Source: Chloroherpeton thalassium ATCC 35110
Lineage (GTDB): Bacteria > Bacteroidota > Chlorobiia > Chlorobiales > Chloroherpetonaceae
Direction of reading: 5' to 3'
Length of the DNA stretch: 64,000 bases
Assembly (NCBI RefSeq): GCF_000020525.1
Contig: NC_011026.1
Coordinates: 372,001 to 436,000, forward strand
The notes under the pieces are model-generated. The model saw nothing but the letters and a program-made list of their open reading frames with translations, had not been told where the DNA came from and ran no database searches. Positions 43,873-53,717 of this stretch are shown here, in pieces. The first letter of the stretch is position 1, and each line of letters starts with the position of its first letter. The translations under genes and the position numbers were made by a program.

Positions 43873-45798
43873 ATGTGTGGGATTGCCGGCATCATTACTG
43901 GTGGAAACCCGGAGATTTTGCAAAAAATGGTGGACATTCAGGCGCATCGCGGCCCTGACGACGCCGGCTTGCAATGGTTCGAATCTGCTAACGCCGGACT
44001 CGCACAACGCCGGCTTTCCATTTTAGATTTGACGAACGCTGGGCATCAGCCCATGAAAAATGCTCGTGGGAACCGCTGGATTACCTTCAACGGCGAAATT
44101 TATAACTACCGCGAACTCCGCGCAGAACTGCAAACCAAAGGCTATCAGTTCAAATCCAATTCCGATACGGAAGTCATTTTAGCCGCCTACGACGAATGGG
44201 GCGCTTCAGCTGTGAATCGTTTCAACGGCATGTTTGCTTTTGCGATTTACGACACCGATACACGCGAGCTTTTTTTAGCAAGAGATCATTTGGGCATCAA
44301 ACCGCTTTATTACGCCCAACTTGGCGAAACGCTTCTTTTTGCCTCCGAAGCAAAAGCGCTTTTCGAATATCCGGCGATGAAAAAAGAAATCGAACCCGAC
44401 GCGGTTGTGAGCGCAATCATGCTGCTTTGGGTGCCGGAGCCGAAAACGGGCTTCAAGAATGTCTTCAAACTGCCAGCCGGACATTACGCGATTTTTAAAA
44501 ATGGCAAGCTTTCTATTCAGGAATATTGGGACATACCGATTCCTGAAACCACGCCAACCTTAACGCCTGCGTTGGAAGCCGAAAGCACAGCCAAACTGGT
44601 TGAATTGCTGGAGCAAACCATCGCGCGGCAAATGATTTCGGATGTGCCGGTAGGCGCGTTTTTGTCGGGCGGACTGGATTCATCGCTTATTGTCGCGCTC
44701 ATGCGCAAGGCGGCGCCCGGCGCGAAGCTTTCGACTTACACCATCGCCTTTACTGAAGCCGATAAAAAAATGGAGGCCATGCCCGACGACGCTATGTATG
44801 CTCGGCGCGTCGCCAAAGAATTCGGCACGGAGCATCACGAGCTTTGCATCGAGCCGGATAGCAATAAGCATTTGCAAAAAATCCTCTGGCATTTGGACGA
44901 TCCCGTCGCCGATGGCGCGGCCATCAACACGTATTTGATTTCCAAACAAGCAAAAGACAACGGCACAACCGTGCTTCTGAATGGCATGGGCGGCGACGAA
45001 GTTTTTGGCGGCTATCGCAAACACTTTGCCTCATTAATGATTGAGCGTTATCAAAAAATCCCGACGCCGCTTCGCAAAGGCCTGATTGAACCGACAGTCA
45101 ACGCCATGCCGGTGGCAATTGGCGGCAAGGGCATTATTCTAACGCGCTGGGCAAAACGCTTCCTTGGTAGCGCAAGCATATCACCATTAAACGCTTATAT
45201 TTATGGATTTAATTATCATAAACCTGATGGCTTAAAACAAATTCTCGCCGAGCATTTGTTCCAAACGGATTTTGAAAATCTTTATCCAGTTCGCCGCTAT
45301 TTTGAACTGGCAGAACGCGTCAAGCATTTGCCGCTTCTGCAAAAAATGACTTATCTCGATACGAAGCTTTTTTTAACCGGCATCAATCTGCTTTATTCCG
45401 ACAAAGCGATGATGGCCGCTTCGGTGGAAGGTCGCCCGCCGCTGATTGATAAAGAAATTGTAGAATTTGCTGCTTATTTACCGTCGGAGCTAAAAATCAA
45501 AGGCCGCGAACAAAAATATCTCTTAAAGAAAGCTGCTGAATCCTACCTCCCTAACGACATCATTTATAGACCAAAAGCCCCTTTTGGCACGCCGCTTCGT
45601 GCATGGATGAAAACCGGTTTGAAATCGCAAATGGAAACCTTATTTTCCAATAACGATTTTCCCCATAATCACTATCTCCAAAATGCTTACGTACTGAATT
45701 TGCTGGAAGCTCATGCAAGCGGGAAAACCGACAACGCACACGCACTTTGGGGCGCTTTTGGCGTGGCAAATTGGATTAACCAAAATGAACCTGCTTAG
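43873..45798 (+). CDS. asnB: Asparagine synthase (glutamine-hydrolysing)
   Basis: A 641-residue protein. Cys2 after the initiator Met is the glutaminase nucleophile (MCGIAGI), and the N-terminal domain has HRGPDDAG, FNGEIYNYRELR and the ARDHLGIKPLYY motif. The synthetase domain has the ATP-site SGGLDSSLI (about 264-272) and further conserved GMGGDEVFGGY and YSDKAMMAASVEGRPPLID. In polysaccharide loci such proteins often amidate uronic acids instead of making asparagine, and this one starts a surface-polysaccharide operon, so either role is possible. Confidence 0.93.
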   Translation: MCGIAGIITGGNPEILQKMVDIQAHRGPDDAGLQWFESANAGLAQRRLSILDLTNAGHQPMKNARGNRWITFNGEIYNYRELRAELQTKGYQFKSNSDTEVILAAYDEWGASAVNRFNGMFAFAIYDTDTRELFLARDHLGIKPLYYAQLGETLLFASEAKALFEYPAMKKEIEPDAVVSAIMLLWVPEPKTGFKNVFKLPAGHYAIFKNGKLSIQEYWDIPIPETTPTLTPALEAESTAKLVELLEQTIARQMISDVPVGAFLSGGLDSSLIVALMRKAAPGAKLSTYTIAFTEADKKMEAMPDDAMYARRVAKEFGTEHHELCIEPDSNKHLQKILWHLDDPVADGAAINTYLISKQAKDNGTTVLLNGMGGDEVFGGYRKHFASLMIERYQKIPTPLRKGLIEPTVNAMPVAIGGKGIILTRWAKRFLGSASISPLNAYIYGFNYHKPDGLKQILAEHLFQTDFENLYPVRRYFELAERVKHLPLLQKMTYLDTKLFLTGINLLYSDKAMMAASVEGRPPLIDKEIVEFAAYLPSELKIKGREQKYLLKKAAESYLPNDIIYRPKAPFGTPLRAWMKTGLKSQMETLFSNNDFPHNHYLQNAYVLNLLEAHASGKTDNAHALWGAFGVANWINQNEPA

Positions 45799-45841
45799 CT
45801 TGATTTTTTTCAAAGCTTTTCACGTAATTGATTAAAAAAAC

Positions 45842-47023
45842 ATGGCTACTTCGAAAGAAAGCATTGAAAAAATTCAGAACGCTGTTCTCCAAACAGAAAA
45901 ATATATTCTCGCCGAACAGTATCGCGGCTACGATCCTTACGATGCGCTGGGCTCACCAATATTTGATCTGCCGGTTTTGCAAACCAATAAAATTCTAAGA
46001 TTAGGAGCGCAACAAGTTTTAAAACGCCTGCCGATCAACCTTCGCCCACAACTTCATATTCAGAAAGGATATAACCCAGTTACTTTGGGCTTGTGCCTTT
46101 ACGCTTATTCTTATTTAGCCAAAGTTTTTCCCAAAAAGGAAAGCGATTATTTAAAGCACATTACATTTTGTATTAACGAGTTAGAAAAATTTCGGTCAAA
46201 AGGTTATAGCGGCGCATGCTGGGGCTACGATTTTGATTGGGAAGCACGATACGCCAAAATACCAGCTTACACACCAACCATTGTTGCCACCGGATTTATT
46301 ACCAACGCGCTATTTACGGCATATAATTTGCACAAAATCCAGAAAGCGGTTGATTTATGTATCAGCGCTTGTGATTTTTTAAAATCTGATTTGAATCGTA
46401 CCGAGTTTGAAGACGGCTCATTTTGCTGGTCTTACTCGCCACTCGACAGGCAAGTTGTCTTGAACGCCACCATGAAAGGCGCCAGGCTTTGCGCGCAAGT
46501 AGCCTGTGAAACCAAAGACCAAACGCTTATTGAGTTGGCTGAAAAAACCGTGCGATTCGTGGTAAAGAAGCAACGCGCGAATGGCTCATGGCCTTACTCG
46601 ATTGGCGATACGCGAACTTGGGCGGACAATTTTCATACTGGTTATGTTTTGGACGCGCTGGATTCCTATCAAATTGTGAGTGGCGATGAGCTGGTTCAGG
46701 AAGCCAAGCATTTAGGTTGGAAATATTATCGTAATAGTTTTTTTATCGATGATCAAATCCCAAAATATTACGATAACCAACTCTATCCGATAGATGCAAC
46801 GGCTGTGGCGCAATCGATCTTAACGCTTGTGCGATTTGGCGATGTTGAAACAGCCAATACCGTTGCGCTTTGGTCGATTGACAACCTGATGAATAGCGAC
46901 GGCAGCTTCATTTATCAAAAGCATAAGTTCTATCGAAATTCGGTAGTTTACATGAGGTGGTCGGTAGCTTGGATGTTTTGTGCCCTCAGTGAACTTCTTT
47001 ATTTTTGTTACCAGAAAGGTTAA
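45842..47023 (+). CDS. Alpha/alpha-toroid protein of a polysaccharide locus
   Basis: A 393-residue protein with repeated helix pairs: LGLCLYAYSYLAK, VATGFITNALFTAY, CWSYSPLDRQVVLNATMKGARLC, WADNFHTGYVLDALD and YPIDATAVAQSILTLVRFG. The spacing and the aromatic/Asp-rich loops (CWGYDFDWEARY, SWPYSIGDTRTWADNFHTGY) fit an alpha/alpha barrel, as in glycosidases, epimerases or polysaccharide lyases. Relatives are often wrongly named delta-aminolevulinic acid dehydratase. It has no signal peptide. Three bases separate it from the following DUF354 gene, so the two are likely a functional pair. Catalytic role is not known. Confidence 0.7.
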   Translation: MATSKESIEKIQNAVLQTEKYILAEQYRGYDPYDALGSPIFDLPVLQTNKILRLGAQQVLKRLPINLRPQLHIQKGYNPVTLGLCLYAYSYLAKVFPKKESDYLKHITFCINELEKFRSKGYSGACWGYDFDWEARYAKIPAYTPTIVATGFITNALFTAYNLHKIQKAVDLCISACDFLKSDLNRTEFEDGSFCWSYSPLDRQVVLNATMKGARLCAQVACETKDQTLIELAEKTVRFVVKKQRANGSWPYSIGDTRTWADNFHTGYVLDALDSYQIVSGDELVQEAKHLGWKYYRNSFFIDDQIPKYYDNQLYPIDATAVAQSILTLVRFGDVETANTVALWSIDNLMNSDGSFIYQKHKFYRNSVVYMRWSVAWMFCALSELLYFCYQKG

Positions 47024-47026
47024 ACC

Positions 47027-48070
47027 ATGCGTATTTGGGTTGATATTGACAATTCGCCGCATGTGCCCTTTTTTTCACCAATTCTAAAGGAATTGAAACA
47101 GAGAGGGCATGAAGTAATAGTAACTTCACGCCAATATGCGCAAACGCGCGAGCTCTTGGAAAATCACGAGATTGAATTCCTTGAAGTTGGTGAACATGCA
47201 GGGAAAAGCAAGCTAAAGAAGGTCTTAAACGTTATCCAGCGAGCCAATCATTTAAAAAAGGCGGTTCAATCCTTTAAGCCGGAGGTGGCCGTTAGTCACG
47301 GTTCGAGGGCGCAGTCCATTGCCGCTTGGATGCTTGGGATTCCCAAGTTGCTGCTTTTTGACTACGAATGGACTGAAATGCACATTTTCAAACGATTTTC
47401 AACATTAATGGCCTGCCCAACGGCGTTAACTGATGACGTGCTGCAACGAGCAGGTTTGCCTATCAAGAAAATCAAAAAGTACCATGGCTTTAAGGAAGAG
47501 TTATATCTTCCATCACTTCAACCGGATCATCATTTTCGCTCATCACTCGAAATTCCAGATAACGCCATATTTGTCGTTATCCGCCCGTCTAGCATGACGT
47601 CGAACTATCACGATGCTTTAAGTGAAGAAATCCTTACGCGACTGCTGCTCAAGGTAAAAGACATCGCCAATGTGATGGCGTTAGTCGTGCCACGAACAGA
47701 AGTTGATAGGCGATTTACGGAAAAAATCATTGCAGAGCAGAACATCCAGAATGTAAAGATTTTAAAGAAAGCCGTTCCTGGCTTACAGCTTCTATACTGG
47801 GCAGATGTGGTGGTTTCTGGCGGCGGCACGATGAATAGAGAATCCGCTCTGTTAGGGACGCCTACTTACAGCATGTTTACTGGCGCGCGACCTGCAATTG
47901 ACCAGGTTTTGCAACAGCAAGGAACAATTACATTTATAGAAACGCCCCAACAAGTTGATTCAATTGAATTTCAAAAAGTGACGCGAAAGGAGCGATACAC
48001 GTATGAAGAGAAGGGCTTACCAGAAGAAATTTCGAATATGATTGAGCAACTTGTAAAGAAATCATTCTGA
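47027..48070 (+). CDS. DUF354 glycosyltransferase-like protein
   Basis: A 347-residue protein with a GT-B-like shape. It begins MRIWVDIDNSPHVPFFSPILKELKQRGHEV, a pattern shared by DUF354 proteins (WVDIDNSPHVPFF in pieces), and the C-terminal half has VVVSGGGTMNRESALLGTPTYSMFTG, like the nucleotide-sugar site of UDP-GlcNAc 2-epimerase or MurG. DUF354 proteins are found in surface-polysaccharide loci; their exact reaction is not settled. In the same operon as the toroid protein (3-base gap) and followed 95 bases later by the phosphoglycosyltransferase. Confidence 0.85.
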   Translation: MRIWVDIDNSPHVPFFSPILKELKQRGHEVIVTSRQYAQTRELLENHEIEFLEVGEHAGKSKLKKVLNVIQRANHLKKAVQSFKPEVAVSHGSRAQSIAAWMLGIPKLLLFDYEWTEMHIFKRFSTLMACPTALTDDVLQRAGLPIKKIKKYHGFKEELYLPSLQPDHHFRSSLEIPDNAIFVVIRPSSMTSNYHDALSEEILTRLLLKVKDIANVMALVVPRTEVDRRFTEKIIAEQNIQNVKILKKAVPGLQLLYWADVVVSGGGTMNRESALLGTPTYSMFTGARPAIDQVLQQQGTITFIETPQQVDSIEFQKVTRKERYTYEEKGLPEEISNMIEQLVKKSF

Positions 48071-48165
48071 TTTCTACTTTTGCGAGGTTTTAGCACTTAC
48101 AGGTTAGGAAAGTCTTGATTCAAAAGACAGGTCAATTAAACACTTAACGGTTAAATAGGATAGGC

Positions 48166-49650
48166 ATGTTCAAAAGTATTCCAAAATATAAGTATGTTTT
48201 AGCCATACTTGACTATTTGCTGCTGCTGATATCATTCCTGATTGCAGTTCAATTTCGATTTGCAGATTCATCGCTGATAGAAATTCTATCTTGGCCAGGC
48301 GCTCTGGAACAGTTGCTTTTGGTGGCAATCTACAACATTGCGTGGCTAACCATTTTCCAACATTTCCATCTGTACAAAATCAATGTATTTCTGATGGTGA
48401 TCGATCATGCTGTGCCCATCTTCAAATCCGTCGGATATGGCATCATCGGCCTCATGATTCTCTCTTTTCTTTTGAAAGAGATGCCATTGGTGGAAAGCCG
48501 CTTGATTATCGGATATTTTTCGATCTCCGCCTTGACATTGATTTCCGTTGTGCGAATCGGCATCTTCAGAAATTTATTTGTGTTCCTTTCCGAAAAACGA
48601 ATGATTCAGCGCAAAGTGCTCATTATCGGCGCTGGCAAAAGCGGCCAAATGATGGCTGCAGATTTAGCCTTAGATACAAGCCACGGCTTTCAGGTAATTG
48701 GCTTCCTGGATGATAACCAGCCGAGCGGCTCAAGAGCCTTTGAAGATTTGCGCGTGCTTGGAAAAATCGAAGATGTTAAGCGCGTTGTCGATGAAAATGG
48801 CATCGAAGAAGTTTTGGTCATGATCGACAATGTCTCTCACGATAAATTGATTCACACATTAGACATCGCCCGCCAAACCAGCGCGATCATAAAGGTGTCT
48901 TCCGAACTTTTGGATATTGTGCCAAACAAAGTTGTCATTGAAAAATATTTGGGCGTTCCGGTTATTTCTGTCACACACAATAAGGACTCGCACGGCTTGC
49001 TTTTCATCAAGCGCGCTTTTGATATTGTTTTTTCGCTTGCTGGGCTTGTCATGCTGTTCGTCCCGATGTCTATTATTGCGATTGTGATCAAAATGACCTC
49101 GAAAGGCCCTGTGTTTTTCAAACAGAATCGCATTGGAAAAGATGGCAAACCATTTTCATTTTATAAATTTAGAAGCATGTATGTCAATAATGATGATAAA
49201 ATTCATCGTGATTATGCCAAACAATTTATTACGGACGCCAAAAGCCATACGGATCAAAAAGCCATGTCGAACACGGTTGTAAATTCAAATGGCCAAGTTA
49301 AAAAGATTGTAAATGATCCTCGCATTACAACGATTGGCGGCATTTTGAGAAAAACAAGCCTTGACGAACTGCCGCAATTATTTAATGTGCTAAAAGGAGA
49401 CATGAGCTTGGTTGGGCCAAGACCTTGTATGCCTTACGAGTGGGAAGAATATGATAAGTGGCATCAGCGGCGGCTTTCGGTAACGCCAGGCTGCACGGGC
49501 CTGTGGCAAGTTTCTGGACGAAGCGCGGTTGATTTTAACGACATGGTCATTTTGGACTTGTATTACATTGACAACATGTCGCCATTGCTCGATGTGAAAT
49601 TGATTTTGAAGACAATCCCGGTCATGTTTTTTTCAAAAGGTGGCTATTAA
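48166..49650 (+). CDS. Undecaprenyl-phosphate glycosyl-1-phosphate transferase
   Basis: A 494-residue polyprenyl phosphoglycosyltransferase. Four N-terminal membrane spans (about 10-25, 40-60, 85-110 and 115-130), then a cytoplasmic CoA-binding-like Rossmann region (KVLIIGAGKSGQMMAADL, about 145-260), a further membrane segment at about 285-312 and the catalytic domain with the GPVFFKQNRIGKDGKPFSFYKFRSM and SLDELPQLFNVLKGDMSLVGPRP signatures. It loads the first sugar phosphate on the lipid carrier and so starts the polysaccharide repeat. It is followed directly by the sugar oxidoreductase gene. Confidence 0.94.
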   Translation: MFKSIPKYKYVLAILDYLLLLISFLIAVQFRFADSSLIEILSWPGALEQLLLVAIYNIAWLTIFQHFHLYKINVFLMVIDHAVPIFKSVGYGIIGLMILSFLLKEMPLVESRLIIGYFSISALTLISVVRIGIFRNLFVFLSEKRMIQRKVLIIGAGKSGQMMAADLALDTSHGFQVIGFLDDNQPSGSRAFEDLRVLGKIEDVKRVVDENGIEEVLVMIDNVSHDKLIHTLDIARQTSAIIKVSSELLDIVPNKVVIEKYLGVPVISVTHNKDSHGLLFIKRAFDIVFSLAGLVMLFVPMSIIAIVIKMTSKGPVFFKQNRIGKDGKPFSFYKFRSMYVNNDDKIHRDYAKQFITDAKSHTDQKAMSNTVVNSNGQVKKIVNDPRITTIGGILRKTSLDELPQLFNVLKGDMSLVGPRPCMPYEWEEYDKWHQRRLSVTPGCTGLWQVSGRSAVDFNDMVILDLYYIDNMSPLLDVKLILKTIPVMFFSKGGY

Positions 49651-49687
49651 TGCTGCATTAAATGATAACCGTTCTAAATTTAACATT

Positions 49688-50692
49688 ATGAAAATTGCAG
49701 TCATTGGTCTTGGATATTGGGGACCCAACTTGGTACGGAATTTTTTAGCCGTTGAACAGGTAGACGGCGTCATCGGATGCGACAAAGACGAAAGTCGTTT
49801 GCACAAATTAAAAAAGCGATTTCCTGAAGTAGAGCTGTGCAGTTCACTCGATGAAGTGCTCACGCGAGACGATGTTGCCGCTGTGGCAATTGCAACGCCA
49901 GTTTCAACACATTATCCATTAGCCAAAAAGGCTCTTGAGGCTGGCAAACATTGTTTTGTTGAAAAACCTTTTACCACAACGGTTGCAGAGGCCGAAGACC
50001 TGATTAACACGGCTGAGAAAAAAGGCCTAAAAATTATGGTTGACCACACGTTTATCTACACCGGAGCGGTTCGCAAAATCAAAGAGGTCGTTGATAAACA
50101 AATGCTTGGCGATCTTTATTACTTCGATTCAGTTCGCGTGAATTTAGGCTTGTTTCAACATGATGTGAATGTGGTTTGGGACTTAGCCCCGCACGATCTT
50201 TCTATCATGGACTATGTGCTTGGCAAAAAGCCCACATCCGTTTCCGCCATTGGCAGCGATCACACTGGCAGCGGCTTGGAAAATATGGCCTATCTGACGG
50301 TCGGCTTTAATAATGGATTGATGGCACATTTCCATGTCAATTGGCTGGCGCCAGTGAAGATCCGCAAAACGCTCATTGGTGGGTCAAAATCCATGATTGT
50401 TTATGATGATATGGAAGCCAGCGAGAAGATTAAAATTTACGATAAAGGCATCGAAGTAAAAACGCGCGAAGGCGTTTACGAAACGCTCGTGCAGTATCGC
50501 ACCGGCGACATGTTAGCGCCGAAGCTCGACCAAACCGAAGCCCTCGCCATCGAGACAAACCATTTTGTCGATTGCATGTTAAATAATAAAACCCCGCTCA
50601 CAGACGGCATCTCCGGCCTCAATGTGGTGCGGATTTTGGAAGCATCGGAAAAGTCTATTAAAAATTCCGGGAGTATCGTTAAATTAAGCTAA
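49688..50692 (+). CDS. Gfo/Idh/MocA family sugar oxidoreductase
   Basis: A 334-residue protein beginning MKIAVIGLGYWGPNLVRNF with a GxGxxGxN nucleotide-binding motif, VEKPFTTT (residues around 93-100, with the catalytic Lys), MVDHTFIYTGAV and WDLAPHDLSIMDYVLGKKP. This branch includes enzymes that oxidise UDP-sugars at C3, making a 3-keto intermediate for later amination (WbpB/WlbA type). The partner aminotransferase is not in the window, although the hexapeptide acyltransferase downstream fits. Start at the ATG at 49688; the frame extends back into the previous gene. Confidence 0.87.
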   Translation: MKIAVIGLGYWGPNLVRNFLAVEQVDGVIGCDKDESRLHKLKKRFPEVELCSSLDEVLTRDDVAAVAIATPVSTHYPLAKKALEAGKHCFVEKPFTTTVAEAEDLINTAEKKGLKIMVDHTFIYTGAVRKIKEVVDKQMLGDLYYFDSVRVNLGLFQHDVNVVWDLAPHDLSIMDYVLGKKPTSVSAIGSDHTGSGLENMAYLTVGFNNGLMAHFHVNWLAPVKIRKTLIGGSKSMIVYDDMEASEKIKIYDKGIEVKTREGVYETLVQYRTGDMLAPKLDQTEALAIETNHFVDCMLNNKTPLTDGISGLNVVRILEASEKSIKNSGSIVKLS

Positions 50693-50707
50693 ATTGAGTC
50701 CTTTTTT

Positions 50708-51463
50708 ATGAGCATATCCAAAAAAGCCACAATCGGCAAAAATGTGCAAATCGGGTATAATTCCATTATTCATGATAATGTGATTATCGAAGATGACGTG
50801 GTTATCGGTGACCTTTGCGCCATTGGGATTCCCGCCAAAACGGCAAAAACACCGCTTCACATTGGGAAAAATAGCGTCATTCGTAGTCACGGTGCACTTT
50901 ATGAAGGCTCAAATTTTAGCGGCGGCATTCAAACGGGACATCATGTTTTAATTCGTGAAAATACGATTGCCGGGAAAGCCTTCCGAATCGGTTCGTTTAG
51001 CGATGTCGAAGGCGATTGCTTGATTGGCGACCATACGAGTTTTCACAGTTACGTTCATGTGGGAAAAGGCTCAAAAATAGGCAATTATGTTTGGCTCTAT
51101 TCGTTGGTGACTTTAACCAACGACCCGTTGCCGCCATCGCATATTGAACGCCCGGTTACCATAGAAGACGGTGCGGTGGTTTGTGTGGGCAGTGTGCTTT
51201 TGCCGGGAGCAATTCTAAAAAAGGGCGCGTTTGTTGCTGCCGGAAGTCTGGTTTCCGGTGAAATCGGTGAAGGAAAAGTGGTTTCTGCAAACGGAGACAT
51301 ATCCGGCAATGTCACCTCCTTAATTGATTTTCAAACCATGACAAGGCATCCTTGGATGCGCCATTTTGCCGATAGATACCCTGAAAGCTCACAAGAGGAA
51401 ATCCAAACGTTATTTTCCGATATTCAATCTTCAATAAAATCAAACAAGAAAAAACGTGGATAG
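50708..51463 (+). CDS. Hexapeptide-repeat acyltransferase
   Basis: A 251-residue left-handed beta-helix protein. Hexapeptide repeats run from about residue 5 to 185 (for example ATIGKNVQIGYNSII, VIIEDDVVIGDLCAI, GKGSKIGNYVWLYS), with an HPFxH-like external loop around SFHSYVHVGKGSKIGN. The last 60 residues are a helical tail. It probably N- or O-acylates a nucleotide sugar, as WbpD does. The gene starts 15 bases after the oxidoreductase and overlaps the next (ACP) gene by 8 bases. Confidence 0.87.
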   Translation: MSISKKATIGKNVQIGYNSIIHDNVIIEDDVVIGDLCAIGIPAKTAKTPLHIGKNSVIRSHGALYEGSNFSGGIQTGHHVLIRENTIAGKAFRIGSFSDVEGDCLIGDHTSFHSYVHVGKGSKIGNYVWLYSLVTLTNDPLPPSHIERPVTIEDGAVVCVGSVLLPGAILKKGAFVAAGSLVSGEIGEGKVVSANGDISGNVTSLIDFQTMTRHPWMRHFADRYPESSQEEIQTLFSDIQSSIKSNKKKRG

Positions 51464-51725
51464 ACCAACCATACTATCAAATATCAAACAGATTCTTGAA
51501 AGACAAGGCAAAGCAGTAGAACAGCTACAAGAAGATTCACAGCTACGCGATATATCGTTCAGAAGCTTGGATTTCTCAGAGCTATGTTTAAGGGTTGAAG
51601 AGGAAATCGGAAGGGAATTAAACTTCGATGCTGTCGTTTTGCGAGGAATTCATACCGTAAAAGATGTGTGTAATTTTATTGAAAAATCAATTTCTCTAAC
51701 GAATCGTGAATCTACAACCCAATAA
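51456..51725 (+). CDS. Acyl carrier protein
   Basis: An 89-residue protein with the ACP fold: helix 1 (ILSNIKQILERQ), the loop DISFRSLDFSEL with the phosphopantetheine Ser37, and helix 2 (LCLRVEEEIGREL). The motif is RSLDF rather than the usual DSLD. The start is a GTG inside the end of the acyltransferase gene. It presumably carries an acyl or aminoacyl group for the adenylate-forming ligase and SDR encoded next to it. It is not the housekeeping AcpP by context. Confidence 0.8.
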   Translation: MDRPTILSNIKQILERQGKAVEQLQEDSQLRDISFRSLDFSELCLRVEEEIGRELNFDAVVLRGIHTVKDVCNFIEKSISLTNRESTTQ

Positions 51726-52983
51726 TCGGTTTATTGTTGACTCGCAAGTCTTTTCCCCTTCAACTTTAGGCGGCAATACCAAAGCTCTTCTACAACGACA
51801 TCAATTACACGGCAAGCGTGTTGCAATCATCTCCGATGATATTCATGCTTTGCTGGATGCCATTATCTGTTTTTATCAAGAAAAAGCAGATGGCTTAGTC
51901 CTTTTCAGAGAAAACATAGAGGACGCATTAAAATCGGTTATAACGGCTCAAGGCTATACGATTTTATTTCTCGGAAAAAATCAGCAGGAGCTTGTTCAGC
52001 CCGCTCAAGCCTCATCTTGCGAAGCGCGCCCAGGCTATATCTCCATTCTAACTTCGGGGACAACCGGCACGCCGAAACTCATTCCACACACTTGGGATTC
52101 GTTATTTACATTAAAACACAACACAGGGGTGCAGGCGCTGAGTTGGCTATTTCCTTATACACCAGGGACTTACGCTTGGTATCAGATGGTTACCTTATGG
52201 ATGTTTGTTGAAAATCAAACAATTGTGTCGGCAGCGGAGGTTTTGCCTGAATTGCTATGGGACGTCGGTGTGCAAAATCAAGTGAATGCCGTGAGTGCAA
52301 CTCCGACATTTTGGCGATATTTGCTACTACAAAAAGGCACGGATGAGCTATCAGCATTAAGTATGAAACAGCTTACGCTGGGAGGAGAGCCGATCGACCG
52401 AGTGATTTTAAACCAACTGAAAGAAATCTATCCGGCAGCAAAACTCACCCATATTTATGCCTCTTCCGAAGCCGGTGCATCTATTGTTGTAAATGACGGC
52501 CAAGCCGGATTTCCCTCTTCTTGGCTCGATGAAAGTGACACCAAAAATAAATCCATCAAGATTGTTGATAACAAATTGTTCATAAAATCTCCTCATCGCT
52601 CCGTTGCCGTCGCAGATTGGTTGGACACGGGAGATGTGGTGGAAATTAAAGATGAGCGCGTGTTTATCGTGGGCAGGGAAGGCAGTGAGTATATCAATGT
52701 CGGCGGACAGAAAGTCTATTCCAAACTGGTTCAAGATGTCTTGCTCCAGCATCCAAAAGTCGCGTGGTGCCGGGTCTATGGGAGAAAAGCTCCGATTGTC
52801 GGGGAAATGGTTTGCGCCGAAATCGTCATGAAAAAACAAGTTGCCGGCGAGCCGATAGGTGATTTGGAAAAAGAACTTACGGCGCATTGCAACCGCCATG
52901 CGCTTTCTGCAAACATGATTCCGCGTTTATGGCGGTTCTTAGAGAAAATTCCGGTCGGAAAAAATTTTAAAAGCAAAGTATAA
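51706..52983 (+). CDS. Adenylate-forming (ANL) ligase
   Basis: A 425-residue protein of the acyl/aryl-CoA ligase superfamily, shorter than usual because of a compact N-terminus. Core motifs: ILTSGTTGTPKLIPHT (A3), YASSEAGAS (A5), ADWLDTGDVVE (A7), GREGSEYINVGGQKVYS (A8), and GKNFKSKV at the very C-terminus (A10 with its catalytic Lys). It would activate a carboxylic or amino acid and load it on the ACP encoded just upstream. It begins at a GTG that overlaps the ACP gene by 20 bases, and is separated from the SDR gene by 2 bases. Confidence 0.85.
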   Translation: MNLQPNNRFIVDSQVFSPSTLGGNTKALLQRHQLHGKRVAIISDDIHALLDAIICFYQEKADGLVLFRENIEDALKSVITAQGYTILFLGKNQQELVQPAQASSCEARPGYISILTSGTTGTPKLIPHTWDSLFTLKHNTGVQALSWLFPYTPGTYAWYQMVTLWMFVENQTIVSAAEVLPELLWDVGVQNQVNAVSATPTFWRYLLLQKGTDELSALSMKQLTLGGEPIDRVILNQLKEIYPAAKLTHIYASSEAGASIVVNDGQAGFPSSWLDESDTKNKSIKIVDNKLFIKSPHRSVAVADWLDTGDVVEIKDERVFIVGREGSEYINVGGQKVYSKLVQDVLLQHPKVAWCRVYGRKAPIVGEMVCAEIVMKKQVAGEPIGDLEKELTAHCNRHALSANMIPRLWRFLEKIPVGKNFKSKV

Positions 52984-52985
52984 AG

Positions 52986-53717
52986 ATGAGCGAACTTCAG
53001 AGCGTTATCGTCAGCGGAGGAAGCAGAGGCTTAGGGCTGTCATTCGTAAAACAGTGTTTGGAAAAAGGCGTAAAGGTCGCAACCTGTGCAAGAAAGCTGA
53101 CAAACGAAATAAACGATTTGCAGCAACGCTATCCCGACCGGCTTTTTTTTCAAGAAGTTGATATTACCGATAGCAATGCGCAAAAAAAGTTTGTCAACAG
53201 CGTTGCGTCAGCATTTGGCGAAATTTCCGCTTTGGTAAACAATGCCGCCGTCGGTCAGGATCATTTACTGACGCACCTTCCCGAAGAAAAAATTCATCAA
53301 ATTATAACCACCAACTTAACCTCCCAAATTCTGATGACCAAGTTGGTCGTCAAAAAAATGCTGCTTGGTGGAAATAAAGGTCGCATTATTAATATTTCCT
53401 CAATTTGCGGCGTAAGAGGCTATCCGGGCTTGTCGGTGTATTCAGCCACTAAAGGCGCCATGGATGCCTTTACGCGCTCGTTGGCACGCGAACTTGGCAA
53501 TAGAGGCATTTTGGTCAACTCCATTGCGCCCGGCTTTTTCTCTTCGGAGATGTCTCAGGTTTTAACGGAAGAGCAAATGCAAATCATCAAGCGGCGAACG
53601 GCCACTGAGGAGCTTACAACGCCCGAGCAAATTTTGCCCGTTTTGGAAATGCTCTTGTTCACAGACAATAACATCTCAGGCCAAGTGCTTTATGTTGACG
53701 GCGGCGCCGGCATCTGA
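52986..53717 (+). CDS. Short-chain dehydrogenase/reductase, FabG-like
   Basis: A 243-residue SDR with GGSRGLGLSF (nucleotide binding, about 11-20), NNAAVGQ, INISSICGVRGYPGLSVYSATKGAMDAF (Ser and YxxxK in pieces: ISSICG, YSATK) and an ending VDGGAGI typical of FabG-type enzymes. It probably reduces a 3-keto group on an acyl chain attached to the neighbouring ACP. Its last 26 bases overlap the following unknown gene in another frame. Confidence 0.9.
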   Translation: MSELQSVIVSGGSRGLGLSFVKQCLEKGVKVATCARKLTNEINDLQQRYPDRLFFQEVDITDSNAQKKFVNSVASAFGEISALVNNAAVGQDHLLTHLPEEKIHQIITTNLTSQILMTKLVVKKMLLGGNKGRIINISSICGVRGYPGLSVYSATKGAMDAFTRSLARELGNRGILVNSIAPGFFSSEMSQVLTEEQMQIIKRRTATEELTTPEQILPVLEMLLFTDNNISGQVLYVDGGAGI

